A DNA stretch of 9,521 nucleotides from an uncultured Pseudomonadota bacterium (GTDB taxonomy: Bacteria > Pseudomonadota > Gammaproteobacteria > Burkholderiales > SG8-39), in contig CAIPGJ010001116.1 in assembly GCA_903864555.1 (NCBI GenBank), positions 1 to 9,521 on the forward strand. Reading direction: 5' to 3'. Under the pieces are notes generated by a model that saw only the letters and a list, made by a program, of their open reading frames with translations, was not told the origin of the DNA and searched no databases. Positions 1 to 6,507 of this stretch are shown piece by piece; the first letter of the stretch is position 1; every line of letters starts with the position of its first letter. A program made the position numbers and the translations under genes.

Positions 1-1390
1 GACCATGCTCAAGGTACGCGACACCTACATCGACGAGAAGCTCAACCTGCTGGTGATCCGCGACACCCCCGACGTGGTGCGCCTGGCCGAGCAACTGGTG
101 TCGGTGCAGGACCATGCCGAGCCGGAAGTGCTGCTGGAGGTCGAAGTGCTGGAAATCCTGCGCTCGCGACTGAAGGACCTGGGCCTGGTCTTTCCGACCC
201 AATGGCAGATCGGCCTGAACGGCGCCCTGCCCGGGCCCGGTTCCATCCCGCTCAATCTGCGCAACGAAGCCGGTGTGAGCAACCTGCTGTCCAACCCGCG
301 CATCCGCGTGCGCAGCCGCGAGAAGGCGCGCATCCTGATCGGCAACCGCATCCCGGTCATCTCTTCGGTGGTGACCCCGAGCGCCACCAGCCCGGTGGTC
401 ACCGACAACATCCAGTACCTCGATGTCGGCCTCAAACTCGAAGTCGAACCGCTGGTGCGCATGGCCGGCACCGTGTCGATCAAGCTCAACCTGGAAGTGA
501 GCACCCTGGGTGATTCGGTCACCACGCGCAACGGCAGCGTCGCCTTCCGCGTCGGCACGCGCACCGCCGCCACCGTGCTGCAGATCCGCGATGGCGAAAC
601 CCAGACCCTGATGGGCCTGATCCAGGACGACGAAGTCGAGCGCGCCCAGCGCCTGCCCGGCCTGGGCGACATCCCCGTCATCGGCCGGCTGTTCTCCAAC
701 ACCCGCTCCGACGGACAGAAGACCGAAATCGTGCTCACCATCACCCCGCGCATCGTGCGCGGCGTGCCGCGCCCTTCGCTCGACATGGCCGCACTGTGGT
801 CGGGGACGGATGGCAACTTCCGCGCGCAGCGACCCGCGCTCAACCTGCCGGAGGCGCCGGTCAAACCCGAGGCCAAGCCGGCGGCAAAACCCGTGGCGGC
901 AACGCCCCCGGCAGTGCCCGGCGCGGCCGCGGCCAACACGCCCCCGGGCCTGATGCAACTGGCCTGGCGTGCCCCCGCGGCAGTGCGCCCGCGCAGCGAG
1001 TTCACGCTCTCCCTGGATGCCAGCTCCAGCACGCCCGTGGCCGGCTCCGGCATGCAATTGCGCTTCGATCCTGAAGCGCTGGAGTTCATCGGCGTCAGCG
1101 AAGGCAACCTGCTCAACCGCGAGGGCGGCAAGACCACCTTCACCCCGCAAGTGGATGCCAAGTCCGGACGCATCGTGGTGAACGTGCAACGCGAAGGCGA
1201 AGAAGGCGTGACCGGCAACGGCAGCCTGATCAATGTTCGCTTCAGGGCCATCGCCGGCAACGGTGCGCAGACACGCATCGATGTCACCGCCATCAGCCCG
1301 GCCATGCCCGGGGGCAAGGCCCTGGGCGTGACACTGGCCGGCCCCCTGAACATCCGCCTCGCCGATGATGCGGCTACAAGGACGCCGTGA
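1..1390 (+). CDS. gspD: Type II secretion secretin C-terminal part with C-terminal cohesin-type domain (5' partial)
   Basis: Outer-membrane secretin, the gated ring through which a type II secretion or pseudopilus system exports folded proteins. The frame is open to the window edge (first full codon at base 2), so the N-terminal gene part is missing; the Met at base 5 is probably internal. Counting from that Met, residues 1-35 look like the end of an N-domain. Residues about 40-252 are the secretin barrel domain, with the LLSNPRIRVRSREKARILIG block, YLDVGLKLEVEP, and the family signature RLPGLGDIPVIGRLFS near 216-231, followed by KTEIVLTITPRIVR. A Pro/Ala/Lys-rich linker (about 275-315) leads to a beta-rich cohesin-like domain (about 316-453; MQLRFDPEALEFIGV is the characteristic strand-loop). 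Cohesin-tailed secretins occur, to my knowledge, in betaproteobacterial T2SS-like loci. The stop codon overlaps the next start (TGATG). Secretin identity is very secure; the cohesin assignment is strong but based on pattern only. Confidence 0.93.
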   Translation, partial: TMLKVRDTYIDEKLNLLVIRDTPDVVRLAEQLVSVQDHAEPEVLLEVEVLEILRSRLKDLGLVFPTQWQIGLNGALPGPGSIPLNLRNEAGVSNLLSNPRIRVRSREKARILIGNRIPVISSVVTPSATSPVVTDNIQYLDVGLKLEVEPLVRMAGTVSIKLNLEVSTLGDSVTTRNGSVAFRVGTRTAATVLQIRDGETQTLMGLIQDDEVERAQRLPGLGDIPVIGRLFSNTRSDGQKTEIVLTITPRIVRGVPRPSLDMAALWSGTDGNFRAQRPALNLPEAPVKPEAKPAAKPVAATPPAVPGAAAANTPPGLMQLAWRAPAAVRPRSEFTLSLDASSSTPVAGSGMQLRFDPEALEFIGVSEGNLLNREGGKTTFTPQVDAKSGRIVVNVQREGEEGVTGNGSLINVRFRAIAGNGAQTRIDVTAISPAMPGGKALGVTLAGPLNIRLADDAATRTP

Positions 1391-1869
1391 TGCCACTGCG
1401 GCGCCAGACCGGCTTCACCCTGGTCGAGCTCATGATCACGCTGGCCATCATCGGCATTCTCGCCACCATGGCCTACCCGATGCGCGAGATCGTCATGAAG
1501 CGCGAGCGTGAGCGCGAGCTGCGTATCGCGCTGCGCGAGATACGCCTGGCGCTGGACGCCTACAAGCAGGCAGGCGATGAAGGCAAGCTTGCCAAGACCG
1601 CTGATGCCAGCGGCTACCCGGAGAACCTCGACGCCCTGGAATCCGGCATCGAGGATGCCAGCTCCGCGGACAAGCGCCGGATCTACTTCCTGCGCCGCAT
1701 CCCCCGCGACCCGATGAACCCGGACACCACGCTCAGTCCCGCAGCCACCTGGGGCAAACGCAGCTATGCCAGCTCCCATGACGCCCCGCAGGAAGGACGC
1801 GACGTGTTCGACGTGTACTCGCTGTCGCGCGAGAAGGGGCTCAACGGCGTGGCCTACAGGAACTGGTGA
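1390..1869 (+). CDS. Type II secretion pseudopilin, GspG-like (prepilin-type N-terminus)
   Basis: Predicted pseudopilin of 159 residues: an inner-membrane protein cleaved and methylated by the prepilin peptidase, then assembled into the periplasmic piston of a T2SS-like machine. The leader MPLRRQTG is followed by FTLVELMITLAIIGILATMA, giving a G|F cleavage site after residue 8, Glu at mature +5 and one hydrophobic helix. A charged amphipathic helix follows (KRERERELRIALREIRLAL). The C-terminal half has the PulG-type loop pattern: RRIPRDPMNPD, W-G-K-R-S-Y, then DVFDVYSLSREKGLNGVAYRNW. The ATG at 1390 is chosen because it overlaps the secretin stop by one base (TGATG), the usual sign of coupling; a GTG three bases upstream would add only one residue. 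The next gene starts 4 bases after the stop. It could be the major pseudopilin or a minor one; the sequence alone does not settle this, so no symbol is given. Confidence 0.93.
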   Translation: MPLRRQTGFTLVELMITLAIIGILATMAYPMREIVMKRERERELRIALREIRLALDAYKQAGDEGKLAKTADASGYPENLDALESGIEDASSADKRRIYFLRRIPRDPMNPDTTLSPAATWGKRSYASSHDAPQEGRDVFDVYSLSREKGLNGVAYRNW

Positions 1870-1873
1870 AGCA

Positions 1874-2329
1874 ATGAGGAACCGTACATATCGCAGCGGA
1901 CGCAGCAAACGCACTGGACTCAGTGGATCCAGTGGACTCCGTGGACTCAGTGAACGTATGGGCGCATGGGGCTTCACCCTCATCGAGTTGCTGGTGGTGA
2001 TGGCCATCATCGCCACCATCGCCTCGATCGCAGCGCCACGCTATTTCAAGAGCCTGGACAAAGCGAAGGAGACGGCGCTCAAGTCCAACCTCAAGGTGAT
2101 GCGCGAAGCCATCGGCCAGTATCACGAGGACAACGGTCGCTGGCCGGCCACGCTGGATGACCTGGTGAAGGCGCGCTACCTGCGTGACATCCCGAAAGAT
2201 ACCGTCACCGACGAAGCGAGCACCTGGGTGGTGACACAGTCCAAGGACGGCAGCTCGCCGGGCGTCGTCGATGTGCGCAGCGGCGCCCCCGGCAACGCGC
2301 GCGACGGCACGGCCTATGAACGCTGGTAG
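1874..2329 (+). CDS. Type II secretion pseudopilin, GspG-like, with repeat-containing leader
   Basis: Pseudopilin with the motif GFTLIELLVVMAIIATIASIAAPRYF split at G|F, Glu at +5 and a single transmembrane helix. The GspG-like body includes KAKETALKSNLKVMREAIGQY, the GRWPATLDDLVKARYLRDIPKD segment and an end in DVRSGAPGNARDGTAYERW. Two starts are possible. ATG 1874, four bases after the previous stop and preceded by an AGGAA about ten bases upstream, gives 151 residues with an unusually long 33-residue leader. ATG 1958 gives 123 residues with a 5-residue leader (MGAWG), closer to typical pseudopilins but with no clear ribosome site. I favour 1874 for spacing and ribosome site. The extra leader is Arg/Ser/Gly-rich and contains four copies of a 9-base repeat. 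Its stop overlaps the next gene by 14 bases. Pseudopilin identity is secure; the start is not. Confidence 0.9.
   Translation: MRNRTYRSGRSKRTGLSGSSGLRGLSERMGAWGFTLIELLVVMAIIATIASIAAPRYFKSLDKAKETALKSNLKVMREAIGQYHEDNGRWPATLDDLVKARYLRDIPKDTVTDEASTWVVTQSKDGSSPGVVDVRSGAPGNARDGTAYERW
1916..1951 (+). repeat. 9-bp tandem repeat (4 copies, in frame) in a prepilin leader
   Basis: Four adjacent 9-base units, GGACTCAGT, GGATCCAGT, GGACTCCGT and GGACTCAGT, with three mismatches in total from the first unit. They encode GLS-GSS-GLR-GLS in the leader of the 1874 pseudopilin. The unit length is a multiple of three, so copy-number change would lengthen or shorten the leader without breaking the frame. If translation starts at 1958 the repeat is untranslated and lies just upstream of the start. 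Confidence 0.85.
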
Positions 2330-2966
2330 GCGAGGCCCCGGCGGCAGGCCGGCCCAGGCCGGCTACACCTACTTCGGCCTGATGCTGATACTGGGCGTGG
2401 TGGCCATCGGCCTGGGCGTGGGCAGCAGCTTTCTGGCCCAGGACCTGCGCCGCGAAAAGGAGGTCGAACTGCTGTACGGCGGGGACCAGATCCGCCGATC
2501 CATCGAGAGCTATCACGCGCTGAACAACGGCGGGCAGCAACCCTGGCCGACCAGCCTGGAGGCGCTGCTGCGTGACCCCAACCAGCCCGGCCTGGTGCGA
2601 CACCTGCGCCGCATTTATGTGGACCCGATGCAACCAGGGGCTGACTGGGAACTGATCATGGGCCAGGGGCGCGGCATCATCGGGGTGCGCTCGGCCTCGC
2701 GGGAAAAGCCGGTCAAACGCGGCGGCTTTGCCATGCAATACCGCAACTTCGAGAACGCCCGGACTTATCGCGACTGGCGCTTCGTGGCAGCCGGAGCGGT
2801 GCCCGATCCGAATGCCCCCGGCGCAGACCTGCCCGCATCGCCGGCTGCGGAATCGGGCTTTCCCGGGGGCGACGGCACCCCGCCCATCAGTCCATTCAAG
2901 CCTGTCGCGCCAACGACATCCAATCTGCTGTCACCGCCATCGCGCCAGGGCAACCCGCCGCGCTGA
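2316..2966 (+). CDS. Atypical pseudopilin-like protein (Gly at +5) with Pro-rich C-terminal tail
   Basis: Predicted 216-residue T2SS-like pilin family protein. A 16-residue leader ending in RPAQAG precedes YTYFGLMLILGVVAIGLGVG, so the likely cleavage is G|Y, but mature +5 is Gly rather than the usual Glu. In T2SS and type IV pili Glu5 aids subunit docking, and its absence is best known in the tip pseudopilin GspK, although this protein is shorter than a typical GspK. After the helix comes DLRREKEVELLYGGDQIRRSIESYH and a segment resembling GspG-type proteins (PWPTSLEALLRDPNQPGLVRHLRR, IYVDPMQPGADWELI). The last roughly 55 residues are rich in Pro, Gly, Ala and Ser and probably disordered. The start at 2316 is inside the previous gene (14-base overlap), consistent with translational coupling. 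It is the last gene of the operon in this window. A minor or tip pseudopilin is the best guess. Confidence 0.82.
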   Translation: MNAGRRGPGGRPAQAGYTYFGLMLILGVVAIGLGVGSSFLAQDLRREKEVELLYGGDQIRRSIESYHALNNGGQQPWPTSLEALLRDPNQPGLVRHLRRIYVDPMQPGADWELIMGQGRGIIGVRSASREKPVKRGGFAMQYRNFENARTYRDWRFVAAGAVPDPNAPGADLPASPAAESGFPGGDGTPPISPFKPVAPTTSNLLSPPSRQGNPPR

Positions 2967-3095
2967 TCGATCACCGGAACCAGGCAGGCATCTGTGCAAA
3001 CCAGCCAGACGTACAGGCCATCGCTGGCATGCTTCGCGGTTCTTCAAACAATTCGGGGGGTGGCAGGCATGGCGGCCCGCCTTGACGCGTGCCGG
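2967..3095. other. Convergent intergenic gap, no clear terminator
   Basis: This 129-base spacer separates the end of the secretion operon from the end of the convergently oriented BLUF gene. I looked for a GC-rich stem followed by a T-run on either strand and found only short 4-bp stems (for example around GGCGGCCCGCC) with no T tract. Termination here may be rho-dependent, or the two transcripts may overlap. Confidence 0.5.
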
Positions 3096-3548
3096 TCAGC
3101 CCTGGTTGCGTGAACACCGGCTCCAGAAATCCAGCAGCAGACAGATCCCATCGGATGGATCATCGCGCGCCTGCAGCCCTTGCACCGAGCCGACCCAGTT
3201 TGCCTGTGACAATCGCTGAAGGGCGGTCTGCGGAGCTTCGCAGAAACCCATCAGCCAGTCAGGAAACAATCTCGCCGTGACCGGGTGATCGAGCAACTCG
3301 ACCATTGAATGGTGCAGACGCGATGCACGGGTTCTGGCATAGACGCGCGCCAGGCCGTCGGCTGGTCCTTCCAGATACTGGAAGAATGAGCCATCGTGGT
3401 GGAGCAGGACCCCTGTCACCCCTGCAGCCTGATTTCTCTCACGTGAAGCGACCAGTATGTCGTCAATCTGGGCGGGCGCAAGGCGCTCAACCGCGCTGCT
3501 CACATAGGCGACGGCGTGAAGGCCTGTATCGGATTTGGTTGAATTCAT
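3096..3548 (-). CDS. BLUF-domain blue-light photoreceptor (stand-alone)
   Basis: A 150-residue flavin-binding blue-light sensor made almost only of a BLUF domain. In BLUF proteins light rearranges hydrogen bonds around FAD and the signal passes to a partner protein or domain. The fold runs from LHAVAYVSSA (strand 1) through ASRERNQAAGVTGVLLHHDGSFFQYLEGP to HPVTARLFPDWLMGF. The key residues are Tyr15, Asn39, Gln57, Trp98 and Met100. Their spacing (24, 18, 41 and 2 residues) equals that of AppA Tyr21, Asn45, Gln63, Trp104 and Met106, so it is probably photoactive. No EAL, GGDEF or other output domain follows; the tail beyond about residue 103 is a short helical cap. The ATG at 3548 is chosen because an AGGA lies about 11 bases upstream; a GTG at 3593 would add 15 residues that do not resemble the family. 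It is separated by 274 bases from the large gene upstream on the same strand and is probably transcribed on its own. Confidence 0.95.
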   Translation of the reverse strand: MNSTKSDTGLHAVAYVSSAVERLAPAQIDDILVASRERNQAAGVTGVLLHHDGSFFQYLEGPADGLARVYARTRASRLHHSMVELLDHPVTARLFPDWLMGFCEAPQTALQRLSQANWVGSVQGLQARDDPSDGICLLLDFWSRCSRNQG

Positions 3549-3822
3549 GCCTGCAATTATCCTGCATGACTGCCACCGCCACAAAGCCAGCACGGACTGC
3601 GATAGCCCGCAGCGTTAAGCGATCAGCCTCCATCATGGTGTTGCTGGCGAAGGCCGATCCGGTGTCCGGCTGGCGACAGTCACGGCGACTCGGGTGCCGC
3701 CATCAAGAATGGCTATTATTATCAAATTTGAATGCTCACCATTTTCATTATTGAACAGGTGATCCTATTGTGATCACCTGTCGTGAGCCAAGTCATGCCG
3801 GGGCGCACATCCCTTGCCGCAT
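3549..3822. other. Intergenic region upstream of BLUF gene; AT-rich island
   Basis: Spacer between the 854-residue protein gene and the BLUF gene, both on the minus strand. It holds a perfect stem-loop (3755-3781) and an AT-rich island at about 3712-3755 in otherwise GC-rich DNA, with minus-strand text such as TTGATAATAATAGCC. The island is a plausible promoter area for the BLUF gene, which would give a leader of about 160 bases, but I cannot pair a good -35 and -10 at standard spacing. I see no convincing small gene in it. Confidence 0.5.
3755..3781 (-). terminator. Perfect 10-bp stem-loop downstream of the 854-residue protein gene
   Basis: ACAGGTGATC and GATCACCTGT form a perfect 10-base-pair inverted repeat around a 7-base loop (CTATTGT on the plus strand). 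It begins 41 bases after the stop codon of the gene at 3823, where a terminator is expected. The downstream minus-strand text (TCAATAATGAAAATGG) is AT-rich but has no proper T-run, so this is either a weak or protective 3' stem-loop or a protein-binding palindrome near the BLUF promoter. The structure is certain; the role is not. Confidence 0.45.
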
Positions 3823-6387
3823 CTACTGCGTCACGCTGGGCGCAAACTGCACGCACCCGCCGAAGGACGACCAGGCCACCAGCGACTGCGGGATGGGCGC
3901 CCCGGCCGGCAGGGTCACCTGGGCCATGTCCCAGCTCCCCACCGCATTCACGGGTGGTGTGGTGCCAAAGCGCGGCAACGCAACTGTCACGGTGGGGGCA
4001 CAGGCATCGGCGACACCGGTGGCATTGCTCACCGTGATCACCTGACCGGCCCGGATTGAACTGGTGCCGCTGGCCGTCAGCGCACGGGTGCCGGTTCGAT
4101 AACGCGATCCGGTGATCGTCAAGGTCTCGCTGCCCTGCACCGCTATCACGACCGTGCCGGGTGCCGCCAGCTGGCCGTTGTTGTCGGTCCACTGGTAATC
4201 CACGGTGTAGATGCCCGCCGTCGAGGTGACAAACTGCAGCAGTCCATTGAGCGGGGAGAACGCCGCCACCGTGCCTGCAGGCGCCGGCTCGAGATTGGCC
4301 CCGGCCACCAGGAAGGGCCCGCGCACCACCGCTGCGCTGCCTGCCCGTATGCCGTTGGGAATGATGTCGTTGAGCAGCACATTGGTGGTCAGCGTGCGGT
4401 TGACCACCGCGTTGAGCCCGGTGTCATCAATGGCCTGCGACACGCCGTTGCCGATGCTGACCGTCAACTTGCCACGCACGCCGCTGGTGCCCACCCGGTA
4501 ATACACCGACACCGGCCCCACCCGGTTCAGGGTCGGGGTGAAGTTGAGCATGCGGTTGGCGGCCACGGCGAAGGTCCCGGCACCGCCGCCGGGCAGGGTG
4601 TTGTTCATCGACAGGCTGCTCGCGCAGGTACTGGTGGTCGTTGCGCACAGCGTAATCGCGCCGGTGGCGGCATAGCCGACATCGTTCTCCAGCACATTGA
4701 TCCCGGACAGGGGCAGGTTCATCGCCGTGGCGGCAAAGTCATCCTGCAACACGATGGCGCTCACACTTGCCCCGAGGTAACGCACCGGGCGCGTGTCCCA
4801 GCCGCCCAGGCTGGAGCTCACCTTCACCGCGTTGGGCGGCACTGCCACGCCGGGGATGACGATCTCGAAGCTGGCGAGCTTCGATGTCCACCCCGCCGGA
4901 GTTTTCATGTCAAAGGAAACGGGCTTGCCATCCGCCGGATTGACTGTGGGCAGGCCGAAGCTGTCCAGTTTCAGGCAGGGCACCGAGCAGGCACCGGTGG
5001 TGGCGTTGCTGCTGGAGACCAGGTAGGCCCCGGATGTGGCCTTCACCGTCAACTGCTTCAGCGTGGCGTTGTATTCAACCGCCGTGATGGCCACGTCATC
5101 GAGCAGCTTCACATCCTGGCTGGAGGCCGGGTCGTCGGTGAGGGTACGGATGCGCACGTGACTGACCGCCGGTGAGGCCTGGGCGGAAGCGCCGGTGCCG
5201 TTCATGGGCTGCGTCTGGCCGCCAAAGAAGTTGGAGCGCGGCGTCGGCACAGGCTGCGCCGGGTCCGGCTGCGCGGCGAGCTGATCCCCGATGGCGAAAC
5301 GATCCATGCCGGTCTCACCGCGGAAACTGGCGGCTTCGGTCGGGTCGCCCTGGTACAGATTCATGCCCAGGGCCGGTGTCGGACGGCCAGCCTCCTGCAA
5401 GGCATTGGCCCAGGCGCCGATGCGAAAGGACGGCGCCGTGTCCGGCGCGACCACGCGGTAGGTGGCGCGCTCGACCACGGTGCGCGAAGCCAGCGGCCCG
5501 TCCATCACCCGCCCCATGAGGTTGAAGGTTTCGGTGGCCACCGCCTCTTTCACCAGGCAGTTGCCGGTGGCAAGCCCCGGGCCCTCCACCACGAAATAGT
5601 TGGAAAACGCCTGCGCCTTGATGCTGGCCGGCACGCCGAAGGTGGTGCTGCTGCTCAGCCAGTTGCGGATCGGGCTGCCGGTGACTTTCACCAGGTCGGC
5701 ATTGTTGGAGATGTAGCGCTTGCCGTCGGGACCGGTGACAAACGGCTGGGGTGCGCCACCGGCGGTATCCGAGGGGCGCAGGAAGGGCCCGATGGCCGAC
5801 TTGAGCGCCCCGGTGAAATCGCCCGGCGCCCCGATGCCGAAGTCATCGGTTTCGTAGATGCGCTGACCAGCCGTGCCGCGAAAGGTCTGGGGGTTCTTGT
5901 AGGGGGTATGGAAGGTGTAGTCACCATTGCAGGGGGCGCTGTTCATGCGCACCCGCCAGCGGCCAAAGCTGATCTGGTCAGGGCTGCGGGGAATCTCCGC
6001 CGTGAAGGTGGACTCCAGTCCCAGCACCAGATTGATGTTGTCTGTCACCGGCACCAGGGCGCCGGTTTTCTTGTCCCGCCCCATGGCATTCATGCGGGTG
6101 TTGCCTGCCCACCAGAAATGCTCCACCGCCCAGTTGGACGGAAAGGTTTCCGGCGCTCCGTTCGGAACGTCGCCCGGCAGCAGCAGACACCAGCCCCCGG
6201 CCAGCACTGCCTCGCTTTTCACATCGCACAATTCCAGCGCCAGGCCATTACGGTCCTGGTACCAGGCCGGGAATCCGTTGGCCGGATCGATGGGCCCCAC
6301 CCGCTGCAGTTCAGCCAGGGCAGCGTTGGTCATGGTCATGGCCGCCAGTCCGACAGTCAGGGCCTTGCGGAACGTGTGATTTTTCAT
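3823..6387 (-). CDS. Large exported protein of unknown function with Ig/cadherin-like repeats (paralogue A)
   Basis: An 854-residue protein that I do not recognise functionally. It has a clear Sec signal peptide (MKNHTFRKAL, hydrophobic core, ALA|ELQ cleavage after residue 25). Residues about 26-290 form an N-terminal domain with NGFPAWYQDRNGLALELCDV, GGWCLLLPGDVP, EHFWWAGN and DDFGIGAPGDFTGAL, a pattern I associate with uncharacterised exported proteins. Residues about 290-545 are beta-rich. About 548-648 and 651-750 look like two Ig/cadherin-like (Big_9-type) repeats, each opening with a DD...N-V-L-x-N-D motif (INVLENDV, TNVLLNDI). A C-terminal region ends in FGGCVQFAPSVTQ. The mature protein has ten cysteines (54, 67, 153, 277, 467, 471, 581, 588, 796, 845), probably paired in disulfides. 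No PEP-CTERM, LPXTG, lipobox or autotransporter barrel is seen, so the final location is periplasmic or extracellular. A role in adhesion, the envelope or as a substrate of the nearby T2SS-like system is inference. The start has only a weak GAGA-type ribosome site. It is a tandem paralogue of the next gene. Confidence 0.9.
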   Translation of the reverse strand: MKNHTFRKALTVGLAAMTMTNAALAELQRVGPIDPANGFPAWYQDRNGLALELCDVKSEAVLAGGWCLLLPGDVPNGAPETFPSNWAVEHFWWAGNTRMNAMGRDKKTGALVPVTDNINLVLGLESTFTAEIPRSPDQISFGRWRVRMNSAPCNGDYTFHTPYKNPQTFRGTAGQRIYETDDFGIGAPGDFTGALKSAIGPFLRPSDTAGGAPQPFVTGPDGKRYISNNADLVKVTGSPIRNWLSSSTTFGVPASIKAQAFSNYFVVEGPGLATGNCLVKEAVATETFNLMGRVMDGPLASRTVVERATYRVVAPDTAPSFRIGAWANALQEAGRPTPALGMNLYQGDPTEAASFRGETGMDRFAIGDQLAAQPDPAQPVPTPRSNFFGGQTQPMNGTGASAQASPAVSHVRIRTLTDDPASSQDVKLLDDVAITAVEYNATLKQLTVKATSGAYLVSSSNATTGACSVPCLKLDSFGLPTVNPADGKPVSFDMKTPAGWTSKLASFEIVIPGVAVPPNAVKVSSSLGGWDTRPVRYLGASVSAIVLQDDFAATAMNLPLSGINVLENDVGYAATGAITLCATTTSTCASSLSMNNTLPGGGAGTFAVAANRMLNFTPTLNRVGPVSVYYRVGTSGVRGKLTVSIGNGVSQAIDDTGLNAVVNRTLTTNVLLNDIIPNGIRAGSAAVVRGPFLVAGANLEPAPAGTVAAFSPLNGLLQFVTSTAGIYTVDYQWTDNNGQLAAPGTVVIAVQGSETLTITGSRYRTGTRALTASGTSSIRAGQVITVSNATGVADACAPTVTVALPRFGTTPPVNAVGSWDMAQVTLPAGAPIPQSLVAWSSFGGCVQFAPSVTQ

Positions 6388-6467
6388 ATTTCGGATCTCT
6401 GAAATCTGAGTGACATCCGGGGAAATGCAAATAATGCGCCAAGCCCTTTCAGGTCATCCATGTCGCA

Positions 6468-6497
6468 TATATATGGATTTATTTACTTATATTTCAA
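6468..6497 (-). promoter_or_regulatory. Candidate sigma-70 promoter for paralogue A
   Basis: On the minus strand TTGAAA (6497-6492) is followed after 18 bases by TATATA (6473-6468). The first matches TTGACA at 5 of 6 and the second matches TATAAT at 4 of 6. Transcription would start near 6460, giving a leader of about 70 bases to the ATG at 6387. The -10 lies in the palindrome CATATATATG. This is a pattern call only, in an AT-rich stretch where chance matches are common. Confidence 0.4.
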
Positions 6498-6507
6498 TGA
6501 TTTGAAA
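6492..6507. promoter_or_regulatory. Inverted repeat TTTCAA-N4-TTGAAA overlapping the candidate -35
   Basis: TTTCAA (6492-6497), a 4-base spacer (TGAT) and TTGAAA (6502-6507) form a perfect 6-bp inverted repeat. Its inner side coincides with the candidate -35 box of paralogue A, a position from which a bound dimeric regulator could act. The low GC of the area makes a chance palindrome possible. Confidence 0.3.

Noticed and set aside
1766..1873. Upstream extension of the second pseudopilin to 1766
   Set aside because: The added residues are an out-of-frame reading of the preceding pseudopilin gene and would give a leader far too long for prepilin peptidase processing.
25..2019. 664-codon open frame antisense to the secretin and pseudopilin genes
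   Set aside because: It lies opposite genes with clear family signatures, shows no recognisable domain, and has the Arg/Ser/Pro-rich composition typical of antisense frames in GC-rich DNA.
2271..2315. Upstream extension of the third pilin-like gene to 2271
   Set aside because: It lies wholly in another frame of the preceding gene, and the ATG at 2316 gives a normal leader.
3305..3754. 149-codon plus-strand frame over the BLUF gene
   Set aside because: It is antisense to a well-supported BLUF gene, has no domain, and is rich in Arg, Ser and Pro.
3823..3900. PEP-CTERM, LPXTG or autotransporter anchor at the C-terminus of the paralogues
   Set aside because: Both proteins end in FGGCVQFAP plus four residues, with no terminal hydrophobic helix, Arg cluster or beta-barrel.
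4027..4044. The 11-base string CAGGTGATCAC occurs both in the hairpin at 3755-3781 and in the coding 3' end of paralogue A
   Set aside because: The coding copy is explained by the conserved residues QVIT, and the match is too short to claim a shared origin or regulatory function.
3722..4192. 156-codon minus-strand frame at the 3' end of paralogue A
   Set aside because: It overlaps paralogue A on the same strand in another frame; the overlapped paralogue sequence is conserved with paralogue B as protein, so this frame is a shadow.
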